A DNA stretch of 64,000 nt from Antedon mediterranea (taxonomy: Eukaryota > Echinodermata > Crinoidea > Comatulida > Antedonidae). Made by a program: the position numbers and the translations under genes. The stretch lies in the NCBI RefSeq assembly GCF_964355755.1, contig NC_092673.1, forward strand, positions 30,817,001 through 30,881,000. The letters are read 5' to 3'. Under the pieces are notes generated by a model that saw nothing but the letters and a program-made list of their open reading frames with translations, was not told where the DNA came from and searched no databases. Of this stretch, positions 11,512 through 23,062 are shown in pieces (within the stretch, counting starts at the first letter, position 1; each line of letters begins with the position of its first letter).

Positions 11512-11855
11512 CGCTGATCTAAATAGAACTCAGTCTTATCATCATCATTAAGGTACATTTTTCAAGCAGGTCAATTGATAATTGTGTCATTGCAGGTTTA
11601 AACGATAGATAAATCATAAATGAGTATCTTCAACAAAGGAGAACTTATGGTCATTTTTAACAATTTGTAAGCATCAGTTACATTATTATTTTGAAGTATT
11701 CTGACTGCGTCGTCTCAATCCGCAGTCAGACTGAATAACTCCTTCATTGACAATGCTAACAAAAATGAAATAACATATTGATATAGAAACTGATAATAAT
11801 ATTGGTAGTTGAATGGCCAATATACTAGGACGATAACGACCGATAATATGTAGTA
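11512..11855 (+). repeat. Dispersed repeat, copy 2, with conserved hairpin
   Basis: Direct copy of 3160-3515. The same 10-bp stem is perfect here too (11700-11709 with 11721-11730). It lacks about 40 bases present in copy 1. Confidence 0.85.
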
Positions 11856-13167
11856 TAGATAATACTGAATTTGTCAACAGAAAACAAAGAAATCGATAAA
11901 GTTTTCATCCTAGAATTATAGGATAATTATGCTGTCTTCTTTGATGAAAACAATGTTAATAAAGTCCAATCGGATGACGTTATGATTGGTAAAATAATAT
12001 CGAAACGATACAACGATTTTGTTGTTTTTTGTTGTTGTTGTTTTTTTTTTTTGATTGAATTTTAAAATACTAGGCCTACCTTCATCAAAGATCATCATGA
12101 ATGTACTAGCATCTTAACACTTGTGAGACTGGTGGCCCGTATATACTAAATACAATCTTTCATTGGAGAGAACGGAAATTATTGTTCTTGGATGAAAGCT
12201 TTTCTAATTTCTTTTATTTTCTCTAAGAAAAATGTATTTTTATTTATATATCGTCGTTCTTTGTTGTCCGTAGTATAAAGGGGCCTCTCATGACTGTTTT
12301 ATAATGTTTGTAATGTAATAATTATCATACATAACAGGGAGGTATCACAAAACGTTGCTGTTGGTTTTGAAAAAATAAAATAAAACAAAAACAAATTAAA
12401 AAAGTGTATTTCTGTGCACTCTTAAGTACAGGAAAAGAAACCAATAACGTTTCAATTCGAGCACATCTTTCTGTCTCTTACTTTTATTATTTACTGATGG
12501 ACTATGATTTTACTTCATGTTTATCAACGTCAAGATTATTTCCTTCTATGAAATCAGCTAAGTTAATAGTTTCCGTGATCACTCTCAAGTGGTTTTGTGA
12601 TATAATTTGTTTTTCTGATCCTATCGGCCATATACATAATATAATGGAATAACCTAAACTTCAATCAATATATGTTGTATACACTGACGTACGTTTTCTT
12701 GGAGAGGATACGTCGCCATTTTTGAGTGTATCATTATTATTCATTTATATTAGGTAATGTATATTATTACTTTTTCCAATATTTCTTTCTGCATATATGT
12801 AAAAAGTAGGCCTCGTTATGTATTTTAAGACCGTTGTCGATGTAGTATTTAGATGATCTACCGGTACCCAACAAACACGAATCCGTAAGAGAGTAATGTT
12901 GATGTCGTGAGATTACTATAAGTAATGCTTATACAGTTGTACCCATGCGCCTAGTACAGCAAGTGTTTGTCTCTAAAATTCTCAACTCTTATTACGCCTA
13001 AAAGGCGGCCTACAAATACAAAATAAGCAAATCGGAGGTCTCTCTTTCTCTTTTTTTTTGATTATCATCATCCTCCATTTAGTTTAAAAATATAATTCAT
13101 ATTATATTTTAAAATAAACAAACTAAAACAATTGTTTTGTTATAGCCTACCTAGACAATAAGACAAG
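11856..13167. other. Intergenic stretch upstream of DED gene 1
   Basis: AT-rich with homopolymer runs (T-run near 12040) and no frame with family features. The last few hundred bases should hold the promoter of DED gene 1; I see no reliable TATA box or initiator. Confidence 0.4.
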
Positions 13168-14550
13168 ATGGCAGAATCTAAACTTTACGAATTCAGAAAC
13201 TTGAAATTCTATGACGGTGAAAGGTACTTTTGGTTACGATTATGTTTATTCGATCTCTTAAGTGTGGGTGATGTTACAAATCCAGATTCTAATGGAAACG
13301 ATTTATTTAATGCTCTTGAAGACAGAGGTTTAATCACACCGACCAATGTTAACATTCTTTTAGAGATAGCGAAGCTAACAGAAATGAATGATGCTTTTAA
13401 CCTTGTGAAAGGATACATAAATGACAACAGAGTTCCGAATACAGATGAACCAAAGTTGTCCTCTTTCCGGATACAACTTTTCAAAGCTATGAGACAAGTT
13501 CACCCAGATACATTGAGAGATGTTATCGCTTACTACGGACTAAGACATTATAACTTAAAGAATATTTGGGACGTGGTTCTGAAACTGGAGATCGACGTAA
13601 TTCTAGAAGATGAACCAGATAAAATAGAAAGATTTGCAAACTGTCTAGGACCAGCTGTCAAACGAATCCTTCTTGTTACGGGTATGTATAAGAAATTAAG
13701 CTAGTCTACTTATAAAAGGAATATTATTCAAAACTATCTATTTGTTTTGTAATTGAAGAATTACAAACTGACAAAACTATTATTCTGAATCATTTAGTTA
13801 GCAGTAACTGTTTACTTTTTAATTATAGGCAATACTGTAAATAACGAGAATAGGGGCGTATCATCGAGTAACCAATGCGAACCAGGTAAAGGTAAAATTT
13901 GAATTATTTTTAATAGAAGAACAAAAGTAGAAAAACAAAAGAATGTGTTGAAATGATAACTGAAAATGTTTCTAATAGTTTTTCGGTGCCTTTGATAATG
14001 ATTTCAATAAAACTGTTTGTGTTTTCTTCAATGCGTAGGTACAGATCTCTCGGAAGATGATTTTAGACAGTTAATTGCGGATTTTGTGCAGTGGTATGAT
14101 GAACGTGGTCTTCTTACCAAGCTAAAAGTTTTATGCATATATATTTTAGGCGACATTCAAGCATTGAATAGGGTTACCAGTACATTCGAACTGTTAGATC
14201 TTTTAACCAAGCCTGGGCATTTAAGCCGAACAAATTTTTCTATCCTGTATGATACTTTAAAAGTAACTAACCAACTTGGCTTTGAATCACCTGTCACAAA
14301 AAAGCTTCCGCTTTTCAAAGATATCAAGAACCGTGATCCGGTATCGTTTTCACCACACACAATCAAGATTTTTAATCTGGGAAAGGATCTTAGTGATTCA
14401 GATGTAAAAACTCTTGATGGACGATACAACTTCCCTGTCCTTAAGAAGTATGCAGACAGCTGGAGTTTGATTTTGGATTTTGAACCGAGAGGGCTGCTGA
14501 GTGAAGACAAACTCGAAGAAGTTAAGGGGGTGTTAAAATGGTCTAGATAA
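13168..14550 (+). CDS. DED-repeat protein 1 (three exons)
   Basis: Exons 13168-13681, 13829-13891 and 14039-14550, all GT-AG, all phase 1, giving 362 residues. The ATG at 13168 is chosen because a stop (13159-13161) lies in frame just upstream. Four helical units resemble death-effector domains: residues 20-80 (LFNALEDRGLI), 97-170 (IWDVVLKLEID), 200-272 (FELLDLLTKPGHLS) and 299-358 (WSLILDFEPRGLLSEDKL). DEDs are cytosolic protein-interaction modules of the FADD/caspase-8 death and innate-immune pathways. No caspase, kinase or nuclease domain is present, so an adaptor or decoy role is inferred. The paralogue at 23063 has the same intron positions and phases. Units 2 and 3 are the less certain assignments. 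Confidence 0.8.
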
Positions 14551-14587
14551 GGAAAAAAGATTTTAATTTTTATAGTATGTAGGCCTA

Positions 14588-14705
14588 TGATGCAGATATA
14601 AAAACTCTTGATAGGCGCAACAAACTTTTATGCCCTTAAGGAATATACAAACAGACCAGGAAGTATAGCTCCCTGGTCAACAGATGGAGTTTGATTTTCG
14701 GTGTT
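14588..14705 (+). pseudogene. Decayed duplicate of the last DED exon
   Basis: It matches 14397-14485 of the exon just upstream (gcagatataaaaactcttga, then gcccttaag and atggagtttgatttt) but has lost its frame. A 26-base insert with ends accagg and cctggt sits in the middle. It suggests an abortive local duplication of the fourth DED unit. It lies 38 bases after the stop of DED gene 1. Confidence 0.75.
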
Positions 14706-15329
14706 AGGCGACGTTCAATAAATGAGGAAAGGAATTGACTTCTTCAAGGTGTGTTTGTCATACTTACCTTTATAATGTTAAAGAGCTTAAAACAATGAAA
14801 TGTAATAAACAACAACAATGATATACAGTATAATAATTATAGGATGGCTAAAATGGAACTTTAGTCATCTGCACAGAAATCGTCTTTAACTGCAGGAACA
14901 GGTCTATATTCTTTAACTAGATTCTGAAAGGTGTATTGGTAATATCTTGCAGTTTATTTTTCATCTATTATATTTACTCAAAATGTTAGGCCTAAGCTTT
15001 CTGCAGTAGAAATTGTATTTCTCATTAGTGACAATCCTATATTTTAAACATAATCGACAAGTATAAATGTCCTATTTGATTTGTAAACGGAAGAGTTTCA
15101 AATAAATGTTATTAAACCATTGTTGTTGTTTAGACTATCTTATTACAGAAAAGGCAAAATACTAGAAAGATTCTGGATTTACAAGAATGAAAACGTGTGT
15201 GTAAAATTAACGGTTATTTCAGTCCATCATCGGTTTTGAAAGACGTGTTGGTGCAATGGGGGCCTCTAAAAAACGTTGTTATTTGGTATTTGTTATTCAA
15301 AAGAAAAGGTGTACTCAAATTATGAAAAC
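14706..15329. other. Unassigned AT-rich stretch
   Basis: A probable polyadenylation signal aataaa occurs at 15101 (tttcaaataaatg); it may serve DED gene 1 but is 550 bases past the stop. Nothing else is recognised. Confidence 0.35.
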
Positions 15330-15682
15330 AAGATATGCACTGGCATAACACGGATGAATGCTTATGTTATTGTACAAACAAGTTTAAAGTATTTACATTG
15401 TTGCTTCAGGGTAATCAATAGTTTTTGACACAAAAGCTTTGTATTTCGAATGTACAGGTGTACAGCAAGATTGCTGACTTTAAAAGTGAAGTTTAGCAAA
15501 ACTCATAATAATTGAGGGTATAGTGGAAGTGAATTGCTACACTTTTCTCCGAGTATCTTAGAGCATACTTTCCGGCTTGGGTCAATTATTGTTACTTTTG
15601 TATAGGGAGCCAATCATATTAAAGTTTAAAGTGTATTGATAGTTAGATGTCACGTGATAATCCTCACTTATCGATGCATTTC
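15330..15682 (+). repeat. Dispersed repeat, copy 1
   Basis: Direct copy of 34684-35058: both begin agatatgcactggcataaca, share the words gtacaggtgtacagcaagatt and end gtcacgtgataatcctc plus cttatcgatgcattt. It is non-coding and lies just upstream of one LINE here and downstream of LINE remnants at the other site. Confidence 0.85.
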
Positions 15683-15845
15683 TATGTATTCTGTGTATTA
15701 TTCGAAGTGACGTTTTATTGGAGAGGTGTTGGGTGTTTATTCAAATAAATACCATCATAATTGGTATAATTATTACATTATTTAGTTTAAACATCTTTTG
15801 AAACTAACTTCCGCGACACAGTGGGTCGTTTCTGCCTAAGAACAA

Positions 15846-15998
15846 TGCTGGAAATGTGGACTAAACAACCATCAAGCTTACGAATGCTACTATCAAGAAC
15901 AGTTAACATGTAAATCATGTGGTCAATATGGTCATAAAGCAAGATATTGTGGTAATGTACATAATTATAATCATTATTATTACGAACGAAATAATTGA
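15846..15998 (+). pseudogene. LINE ORF1 tail with two CCHC zinc knuckles
   Basis: Two perfect C-x2-C-x4-H-x4-C knuckles, CWKCGLNNHQAYEC and CKSCGQYGHKARYC, end at a TGA at 15996. Gag-like knuckles of this kind close ORF1 in many LINEs and bind the element's RNA. The upstream frame is closed by a stop at about 15837, so only the last 50 or so codons remain. The frame is the same as that of the following ORF2. Confidence 0.75.
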
Positions 15999-18900
15999 CC
16001 AAAGAGTCTAAGAAGTACATTAAAGCCACAGTCCGAAAAAGAGACTAACAATACTACTGAATGTTCCCAGGCCATAGATGATGTATTAATTAATGATAAC
16101 CACTCATATGTAATAAATAATAGGAATAATACAATAACAGATATAAACCAAATAGTAAAAAAAGATCCTCATATATTTGAGGAACTTAATCAAAAGGGAT
16201 TTATATTTGCACATTTAAATATACGTAGCCTAGACTTACATTTTGATGAATTGCAACGTATTCTAAACAACAACAATTTCAATGTTTTTGGCTTAAGCGA
16301 AACATTTCTAGATAATACATTTATTGATGAAGATTTTCATGTTGACAATTATATATTACACAGACTAGATAGACGTAAAACTAAAAAAGGTGGAGGTGTA
16401 GCACTCTATATAAACCTAAAAACCAACCACAAAATTAGGAATGATCTAATGTGTAATGAACTCGAACTCCTATCTATTGAAATAGTACGTGATAAATGTA
16501 AAAATCTAATTGTTCTATTGTGGTATAGACCTCCAAATACTACAGCAGTTCTTTTTGAATATTTACAAAATATATTTCAAAAGATTGAACTGGAACACAA
16601 AGATATTATGATGATGGGAGATTTAAACTGTGACGTTATGTCTGACAATCCACATTGCTACACAAAGAAACTAATTGAATTAAGTGAAAATTTTAATCTA
16701 AAACAGATCATTGAAGAACCAACACGTATAGAAAAACATTCCTCTACATTAATAGATGTTATGTATTTCTCAAATATTTCTAAAATATTAAAGTCTGGAG
16801 TTATCCACGTCGGCTTAAGTGACCACTCAATGCCATTCGCTATAATAGGGAAAGGGGCGAAAAATAATAAAGATTCCAATAAAACAAATACAATTATTAA
16901 ACAGGATCATAATTATAAAATGACACGAAACTTTAAAAAATTTAATGAAGACAGTTTTTTAAACGATTTATTAATGGTAAATTGGAATGGTATTACCGCC
17001 AGTGGCGACGTAAGTCAGAGTGCCAAACTTCTCGAAACTACACTAACCAACATTTTAGATAAACATGCTCCTTGGAAAAAACACAGGGTACGTAAAAAAA
17101 CAGTTCCTTGGCTCTCTGATGATGTAATTGAAAATATGAGAGAAAGAGATAAACTCAAAAGAGAATGTAAACATTCTAAAAATGAATCACTCTGGAAAAG
17201 GTACAGAAAGTATAGAAATATGTGCAATAAATTAATACGTAAAAGTAAAGCTAATTTTATTCAAGAAAGTATAAAAGAAAATAAAAACGATGAAAACAAA
17301 AACATGGGATACCATAAGATATGTTATATCGTCAAAAAAGAAAACTCAAACTATTCAAACAATTTGCAATGATAATGGCGATGTCCTCTATAAAGCTAAG
17401 GACATCGCAAATGAAATTAATACATTTTTCTCAAATATAGGTTCAAATCTTGCATCACAAATACATGAGCCGATAAATGATATAAATTATGATGAAATCG
17501 ATGCTTTCACCGAAAATAATTTTGAATTCGAACACATCACATGTGAATTTATATATAAATACTTAAGTAATCTTTCAAAAAACAAAGCCACTGGTCATGA
17601 TAACTTACCACCGGGCATTCTAAAACTGTCTGCCCCGATTATATCCCCAACAATTACAAGAATCATAAATCACTCCTTCACAACATGTAAATTCCCAAAT
17701 ACGTGGAAAATAGCAAAGGTCACGCCAATTTTTAAGAATGGTGAAAAAACTAACCCTAATAATTATCGTCCCATTTCCATCCTACCTATACTTTCAAAAA
17801 TAATTGAACGAGTCGTTTTTAATCAACTTTATGCTTTTTGGAATAATAATAATCTGTTATGTATAAATCAATCAGGTTTTCGACCATCATACTCAACATC
17901 TACTGCACTTACAAAAGTGACGGAAGACTGGTATAGTGCAATAGACGAGGGTAAGCTGGTCGGAATCTGTTTACTAGATTTTAAAAAGGCCTTTGATACG
18001 GTAAACCATAACATACTATTAAGCAAATTGAGACTTTATGGTTTAAGTAAATATGTTTTAAAATGGTTCGAGAGATATCTGTCTGAGCGAAAGCAATTCA
18101 CAAATGTAAATAATACATTGTCTGACTATACACACATCCAATGTGGAGTGCCTCAGGGGTCAATCGTGGGCCCACTTGCTTTCCTCTTATATATAAATGA
18201 CCTATCGAAAGTTGTAAACAAATGTAAAATAAGTATGTATGCTGACGATACTATAATTTATTGTTCTTCAAAAAATGAAAATGAAATATACCAAAGTATA
18301 AATGAAGAACTTATACAAATCGACGATTGGCTAAAAAATAATAAATTGAGTCTAAATGTCTCTAAATCCGAGTTCATGTTGATCGGATCGACAAACCGAT
18401 TGGCAACCACCAAAGAAAAAAATAGATCAGTTAATATAGATAACGATGTTGTACCACGCGTTCGATATTGCAAACACCTCGGTATCATAATAGACGAACA
18501 TTTATCATGGAAAAATCAGATTGAATACATTCGAGGTAAAGCTCTAAATGTATTGGGTATGCTTAGACAATGTAGCTATTATTTTCCACAAAACATATTA
18601 AAACATATTGCAAACTCTATTGTAATACCTTACTTGAGCTATTGTAACATAATTTGGGGAAATAGTAGTCAAACTCTAATGAAAAGAGTTCAAACTATAC
18701 AAAACAGAACAGCTCGAATCGTGTGTGGTCTAACATGGGACACACCTAGTAGTGAGGCACTAAGGCAAATTAATTGGTCACCTTTATTTTATCAAGATAG
18801 ATATGAATGTTGTATGGTTATATATAAGGTTTTGACAGATAATGCCCCACCTTACCTAAATAATGTATTTACATTCAATGATATAAATTATAATCTAAGG

Positions 18901-19056
18901 CACAGTGATACACATCTATTCATCCCAAAGCCAAAAACCGATTTTAAAAAACGAAGTCTGTCTTATCGTGGAGCAATTATATGGAATAGTCTCAATGTTG
19001 ATACCCTTCCAAATTCAGTTAAGTTGTTTAAAACGTATCTGAAAAATGCATTGTAA
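15999..19056 (+). pseudogene. LINE ORF2: endonuclease, reverse transcriptase and C-terminus, one frameshift
   Basis: An open frame runs from the stop of ORF1 to 17372; a second from 17290 to 19056. A one-base frameshift near 17290 (in gaaaataaaaacgatgaaaac) joins them. Endonuclease: AHLNIRSLDL, LSETFLDN, LLWYRPPN, MGDLNCDV, LSDHSMPF. Reverse transcriptase: NNYRPISILP, LDFKKAFDTVNH, GVPQGSIVGPLAF, YADDTIIY. The C-terminal part has the usual IQNRTARIVCG and AIIWNSLN motifs. No in-frame ATG precedes the endonuclease core, so either the start was lost or ORF2 is reached by termination-reinitiation after ORF1. Apart from the frameshift the enzyme looks intact. Confidence 0.9.
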
Positions 19057-19555
19057 AACATAATGGTATGGTAATCTACGATCTACATCCAACTTTTAAA
19101 ATGGCTAAATACTATGTAAAATGTGTGTTTTATCACTATTATTTTAAGGTAAATGAAATCCAAAAGATTTATTATGTATTACAGTTGAATCCCCATGAAT
19201 TCTACACTTCGATAAGGGTTTCCGTTTACACGGGAAGTACCGGTATGGTGTACCCTAAATAGAGGTGTCAGATGAAGGGGATTCTGCTGTAATTTTGTTT
19301 CTTTTCAATTTCAATTTTTTTCGTGTCTGTTGTATTTATATGGTGTTGATTTTTTGTTGTTTTGTAATACAGTATCACGAACTTGTGTAAAAACAATCAA
19401 TATTGATTGAACGAGTTGTACTGCACATCAGTCTCGTGTCTAAATAAAGTTTATATATAAGAAGGAAGACGATTTAGACGGCTTGCAATATGGACAGAGT
19501 ATCACTGGTACCAACGGACAAAGGTAGCGCACTGTAATACAGTCCTGCAAGCTTA

Positions 19556-19745
19556 AGCCTGTTTTCCTGTCGACGTTATTCAAAGCTACCGTTATCAATA
19601 ATCAGCGATCTTCTACGTAAACATTGAAATGTTAATGATTTACAGGAAAAGATACTCGCTATCGTTATCATTTCAACTTGATCGTTTTCAAACGATCGTC
19701 GTTGAACTGTTAACGATCAACGATGATAGCGTCGTATAACAGGCT
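19556..19745. mobile_element. PIF/Harbinger-like MITE with TTA target duplication
   Basis: 190 bp, ends agcctgtt and aacaggct, flanked by TTA at 19553-19555 and 19746-19748. Inside are many inverted words (cgtcgac/gatagcgtcg, gatcaacgatg, gatcgttttcaaacgatc). A 3-bp TWA duplication with short inverted ends is the Harbinger hallmark; with no transposase it is non-autonomous. Confidence 0.75.
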
Positions 19746-19748
19746 TTA

Positions 19749-20263
19749 CACAACAACGCGGCTATCGGGGTTTCACCCGATTTCAAACAGATTCTATCAG
19801 TTCTCCCTTTATATACTACATTATTCCCCACAATATACTCCAATGCTTTATGAATATATTTAATTTGATATTTATTAATTTGCAGTATAATTTTTATTTT
19901 GCTAACTACCCTCACACGCGTGGTCTGAAAATTAAAAAAAAAAAAAATCGCTATCGACGACACCAACGGCCAACTTAGTTGAAATCAGGAAGTTGCAATG
20001 TGATGACTCACGTCAACACGAAACTAACTTTATCGCCGACGCTTAAAAATCTACCGATGAAACCCAACATTTCGTTTTAAAACCCTCCATGATATCTTCA
20101 GAGAAAAGTATGGAACAATATCGTAATAGTGAGAACTAATGTTATCAAATCTACGTTTCGCAGTACATCTGAGATAGATGAGGTAGGTATCCAAGGCGGA
20201 GATTTGTCCCAAATATTTTCCATTGTGCTCCCCTATGTCAGAATTAAGCATCATTTTATATAG
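19749..20263. other. Unassigned stretch
   Basis: No gene seen. A poly-A run occurs near 19935. Minus-strand frames of 60-90 codons here lack any family feature. Confidence 0.35.
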
Positions 20264-21328
20264 ACTAGATAGTAAGCTCGCTTCGCTCGCGTACCATCTA
20301 GGTTCTGGAATACACAGTAATTTCAGCGTAAAAAAAATGTTTTTTTAATGTACGTAAGGCAGGACTATAATACATTCTCGTTTACAGAAACGAATAAATA
20401 GACACGATGATTTATGTAGTCAACTAAAATTAGCATCCTGGGAATTACTTCTGAAGGAGGAACTTGTCACCCAACATGAGTCTTTTTTTATTTGAACTCA
20501 TTTAAACAAACCCAATTTGTGTTCTGTATATAACCTTAGTGTTGGGGGGTGGGGAAGAGGATGGGTACAAAGAGGGACAACTTTTTAAATATATCCTTTA
20601 TCCTCTCAGTAACGAAATATGTTTCCATGTTTTATAGGCCTATAAATAATATACCACTAAATACAATAAAACATTTGCGATTTAATACTTTGTTTATCTA
20701 ACAGTAGGGCCTACCCACACTGACAGTAATAAAGTATTTATAGTATTGTCGAAGTGTTGCAATACTATATCTAAAGAGTTTAAGTTTATCCCTAAGGGCC
20801 AATAACTTTACCTACTTAATTATAATATAAAATAAAATAATTATACTGAGAGAGACTGAGAGATTGGAATTTTTCCACTCATCACCAATCAATACATTAA
20901 TTTTGTATAAACGTATATTAAATCTATCAAAATAGTATTTTTGTAAGAAAATCGGCCTGCCTTCAACAAATGATGCTGTTCAACCGGTTTTCAGCTATGA
21001 AAAAACAATTATCGTAAAAGGAGATAGGTAAATGTGAAGCACCCTCGTATTATTGTGTGTGGGTATTTTTCAAGATGGACATCCATTATAGACAGTGTAT
21101 ACCACTCTATCGGAAAACACCCCTATTTGGGGCCGGCAAAACGTTGAACCTAAATTCGTTTTAATTGTCAATAACTAATTATCTAACTCAATTTAATTAG
21201 TAAACAGAGTTACATCAGGTGGTTTAAATGAGTACCGCAAGTAAAACCAACCTTAGGCCTATATATTATCGAGTAAAAATTCTAGAAGTAAGGCGCGATT
21301 TACCGAATTTGCCTTTACATTTATATAA
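20264..21328 (-). mobile_element. Non-autonomous Helitron, copy A
   Basis: On the minus strand it ends in a hairpin followed by CTAGT (plus-strand actagatagtaagctcgctt at 20264), the Helitron 3' signature. It is collinear, in reverse, with 26164-27195 plus 31013-31179. It therefore shows that Helitron family without the 3.8-kb insertion. The 5' end near 21328 is degraded. There is no coding capacity (no Rep/helicase). Confidence 0.7.
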
Positions 21329-22340
21329 TTCAACGCACCAGTACCAGGAAACTCCCGCACATACCTCCTGTCAGAAGGAGATTGAACCCATTTGTTGCGT
21401 AACGGCGTTAATCTGCAATTGGCCTAAATGCCATCAATGAAATTAATTATTAATTGCACTTTTCCTCATTTTGAAAACTGAGACCATTTTAGACTTCGAT
21501 GTTGTATAATTATCAGTCCTGGTGTGGTCTCATGTATGTATTTAGTAGAATACTAATACTAAATCTTTATTATTTTATTTTGACTACATAACAGCTGTTG
21601 ACCTTTATTTACTTTATATTATACTTCAAGTTCAATCTATACATTTGCTTCAAATTACAAATATCAGGTATGAATGATTATACAAATTATTACAGATCTG
21701 ATTAAACTAGTTTTCTCTTTGATTTTTTATTTTTGTCTGATATGTTATGCGGAGACATCTGATGTTTCCATATTCATTATATAGTATCAGCCATTAGTAG
21801 TCCTGTGTATTATCAGCGATAAACTAAGTGTTGTATTATACACCAACAATAAACATATTGGCATTGTTGGCAACATAATAATATCGGAAAAGATTGCGAG
21901 TTTCTGATTGGCCAAGCCAGAATGGAATAATCACGAAAGAATCAATATCAACAAAATTATTGTAGGCCAAGATTGCATTGCAGAAATGACGATAATATAG
22001 TCGCTATTTTGAGTACACCACATACATAATTCTGCACCAAAAAAAGGGGTAAAACTTTTTTTTTTCAATTCAGTTTGATATACTATTTAAGACTGTTAGT
22101 TACAGCCCTGTATGGAAATGGTAAAGAAAAACAATAGGCAGTTAGTAGGTAGGCTACCAACAAGGTGACGAGCTTTCACCAGCCACTTGGCTATAAGAAT
22201 TATTATGTATTACTGAATTACTGTGTAACGGATACAAAATGTATTATAGAAGGTGATTATGGTATCTGAAAAACTGTATTATGTCTTTCCTTCCATTGTA
22301 TGGTTCCCAACTTTCAAACGTTACGTTAGCATTTTTTTTA
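21329..22340. other. Unassigned AT-rich stretch
   Basis: About 1 kb without any gene or repeat I can name on either strand. Confidence 0.35.
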
Positions 22341-22925
22341 TATTTTTCTTTATTAAACCTTATTTAATGAGTGTAACACTAAACAGCATATGCTGACAGT
22401 CAAGGGGCCTCATATAAACATTATATAAAACATACATAAACAAAAAACCGGATGAACTATGTTCTTTAACTTTTGGAGTTAAAATGTGTTTAGAGCAGAC
22501 TTAAAATTGTTTATTGATACCGCATTTCTTAGTTTGGAGGGTAGCATATTCAGGTATGTTGGTGCTCTACAGATAAAGCTGTTCTTAAAAGTTTCGGTTT
22601 TTTAGGGAAAGGGACGACAAATTTCCTCTCACTGACAATTCGGGTACATCGATGATTTGGAATTCTGGCAAGACGCAGGGCAAGGTATTCCGGAGCAATA
22701 CCATTTGCAGATCTGTAGGCGAGGCAGCCCAGTTGTAGAACATGCAATCTTGGACTGTATGAAGATTTAAAGTGTTGTAAATATTTAGTTAGTTCGTGGT
22801 GTGAGAGGATGAGCTTTAAGGATGATGCGAAATGCTCTATTTTGCATAGTCTGTATTTGGTCAATATTAGCTTCAGATCTGGTTCCCCAAATACTACAGC
22901 AATAGTTTTTTTGTGTTATAGAGGA
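22341..22925 (-). mobile_element. 5'-truncated LINE 3' end
   Basis: Minus-strand frames show the C-terminal region of a LINE ORF2: YCCSIWGTRSEANID and IQTMQNRAFRIIL (22800-22915), then LQLGCLAYRSANGIAPEYL (22680-22750), then FKNSFICRAPTYLNMLPSKL (22510-22590), with frame changes near 22790 and 22600. An A-rich tail on the minus strand lies near 22341-22360. The wording differs from the LINE at 15.8 kb, so it is another family. Confidence 0.8.
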
Positions 22926-23062
22926 GTATCATGTATGTATGTTTATTAATGAAATGACGAGCACGTGATAATATGAATAAATAGAAACACAATGTAACTT
23001 CTATTAAATATACATGTACATACTTATGTTGTTTCAATACACAGGTGCCAAGGAACTTGGTG

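Larger units (their letters stand above)
15838..19455 (+). mobile_element. Nearly complete CR1-group LINE
   Basis: It holds the zinc-knuckle end of ORF1, all of ORF2 (split by one frameshift) and a 3' UTR ending after an aataaa signal at 19443. The 5' end is missing. It sits between DED gene 1 and DED gene 2, separating the paralogues. Confidence 0.85.

Noticed and set aside
12404-12652. 82-codon plus-strand frame upstream of DED gene 1
   Set aside because: No family feature, no splice logic linking it to the gene, composition like surrounding AT-rich DNA.
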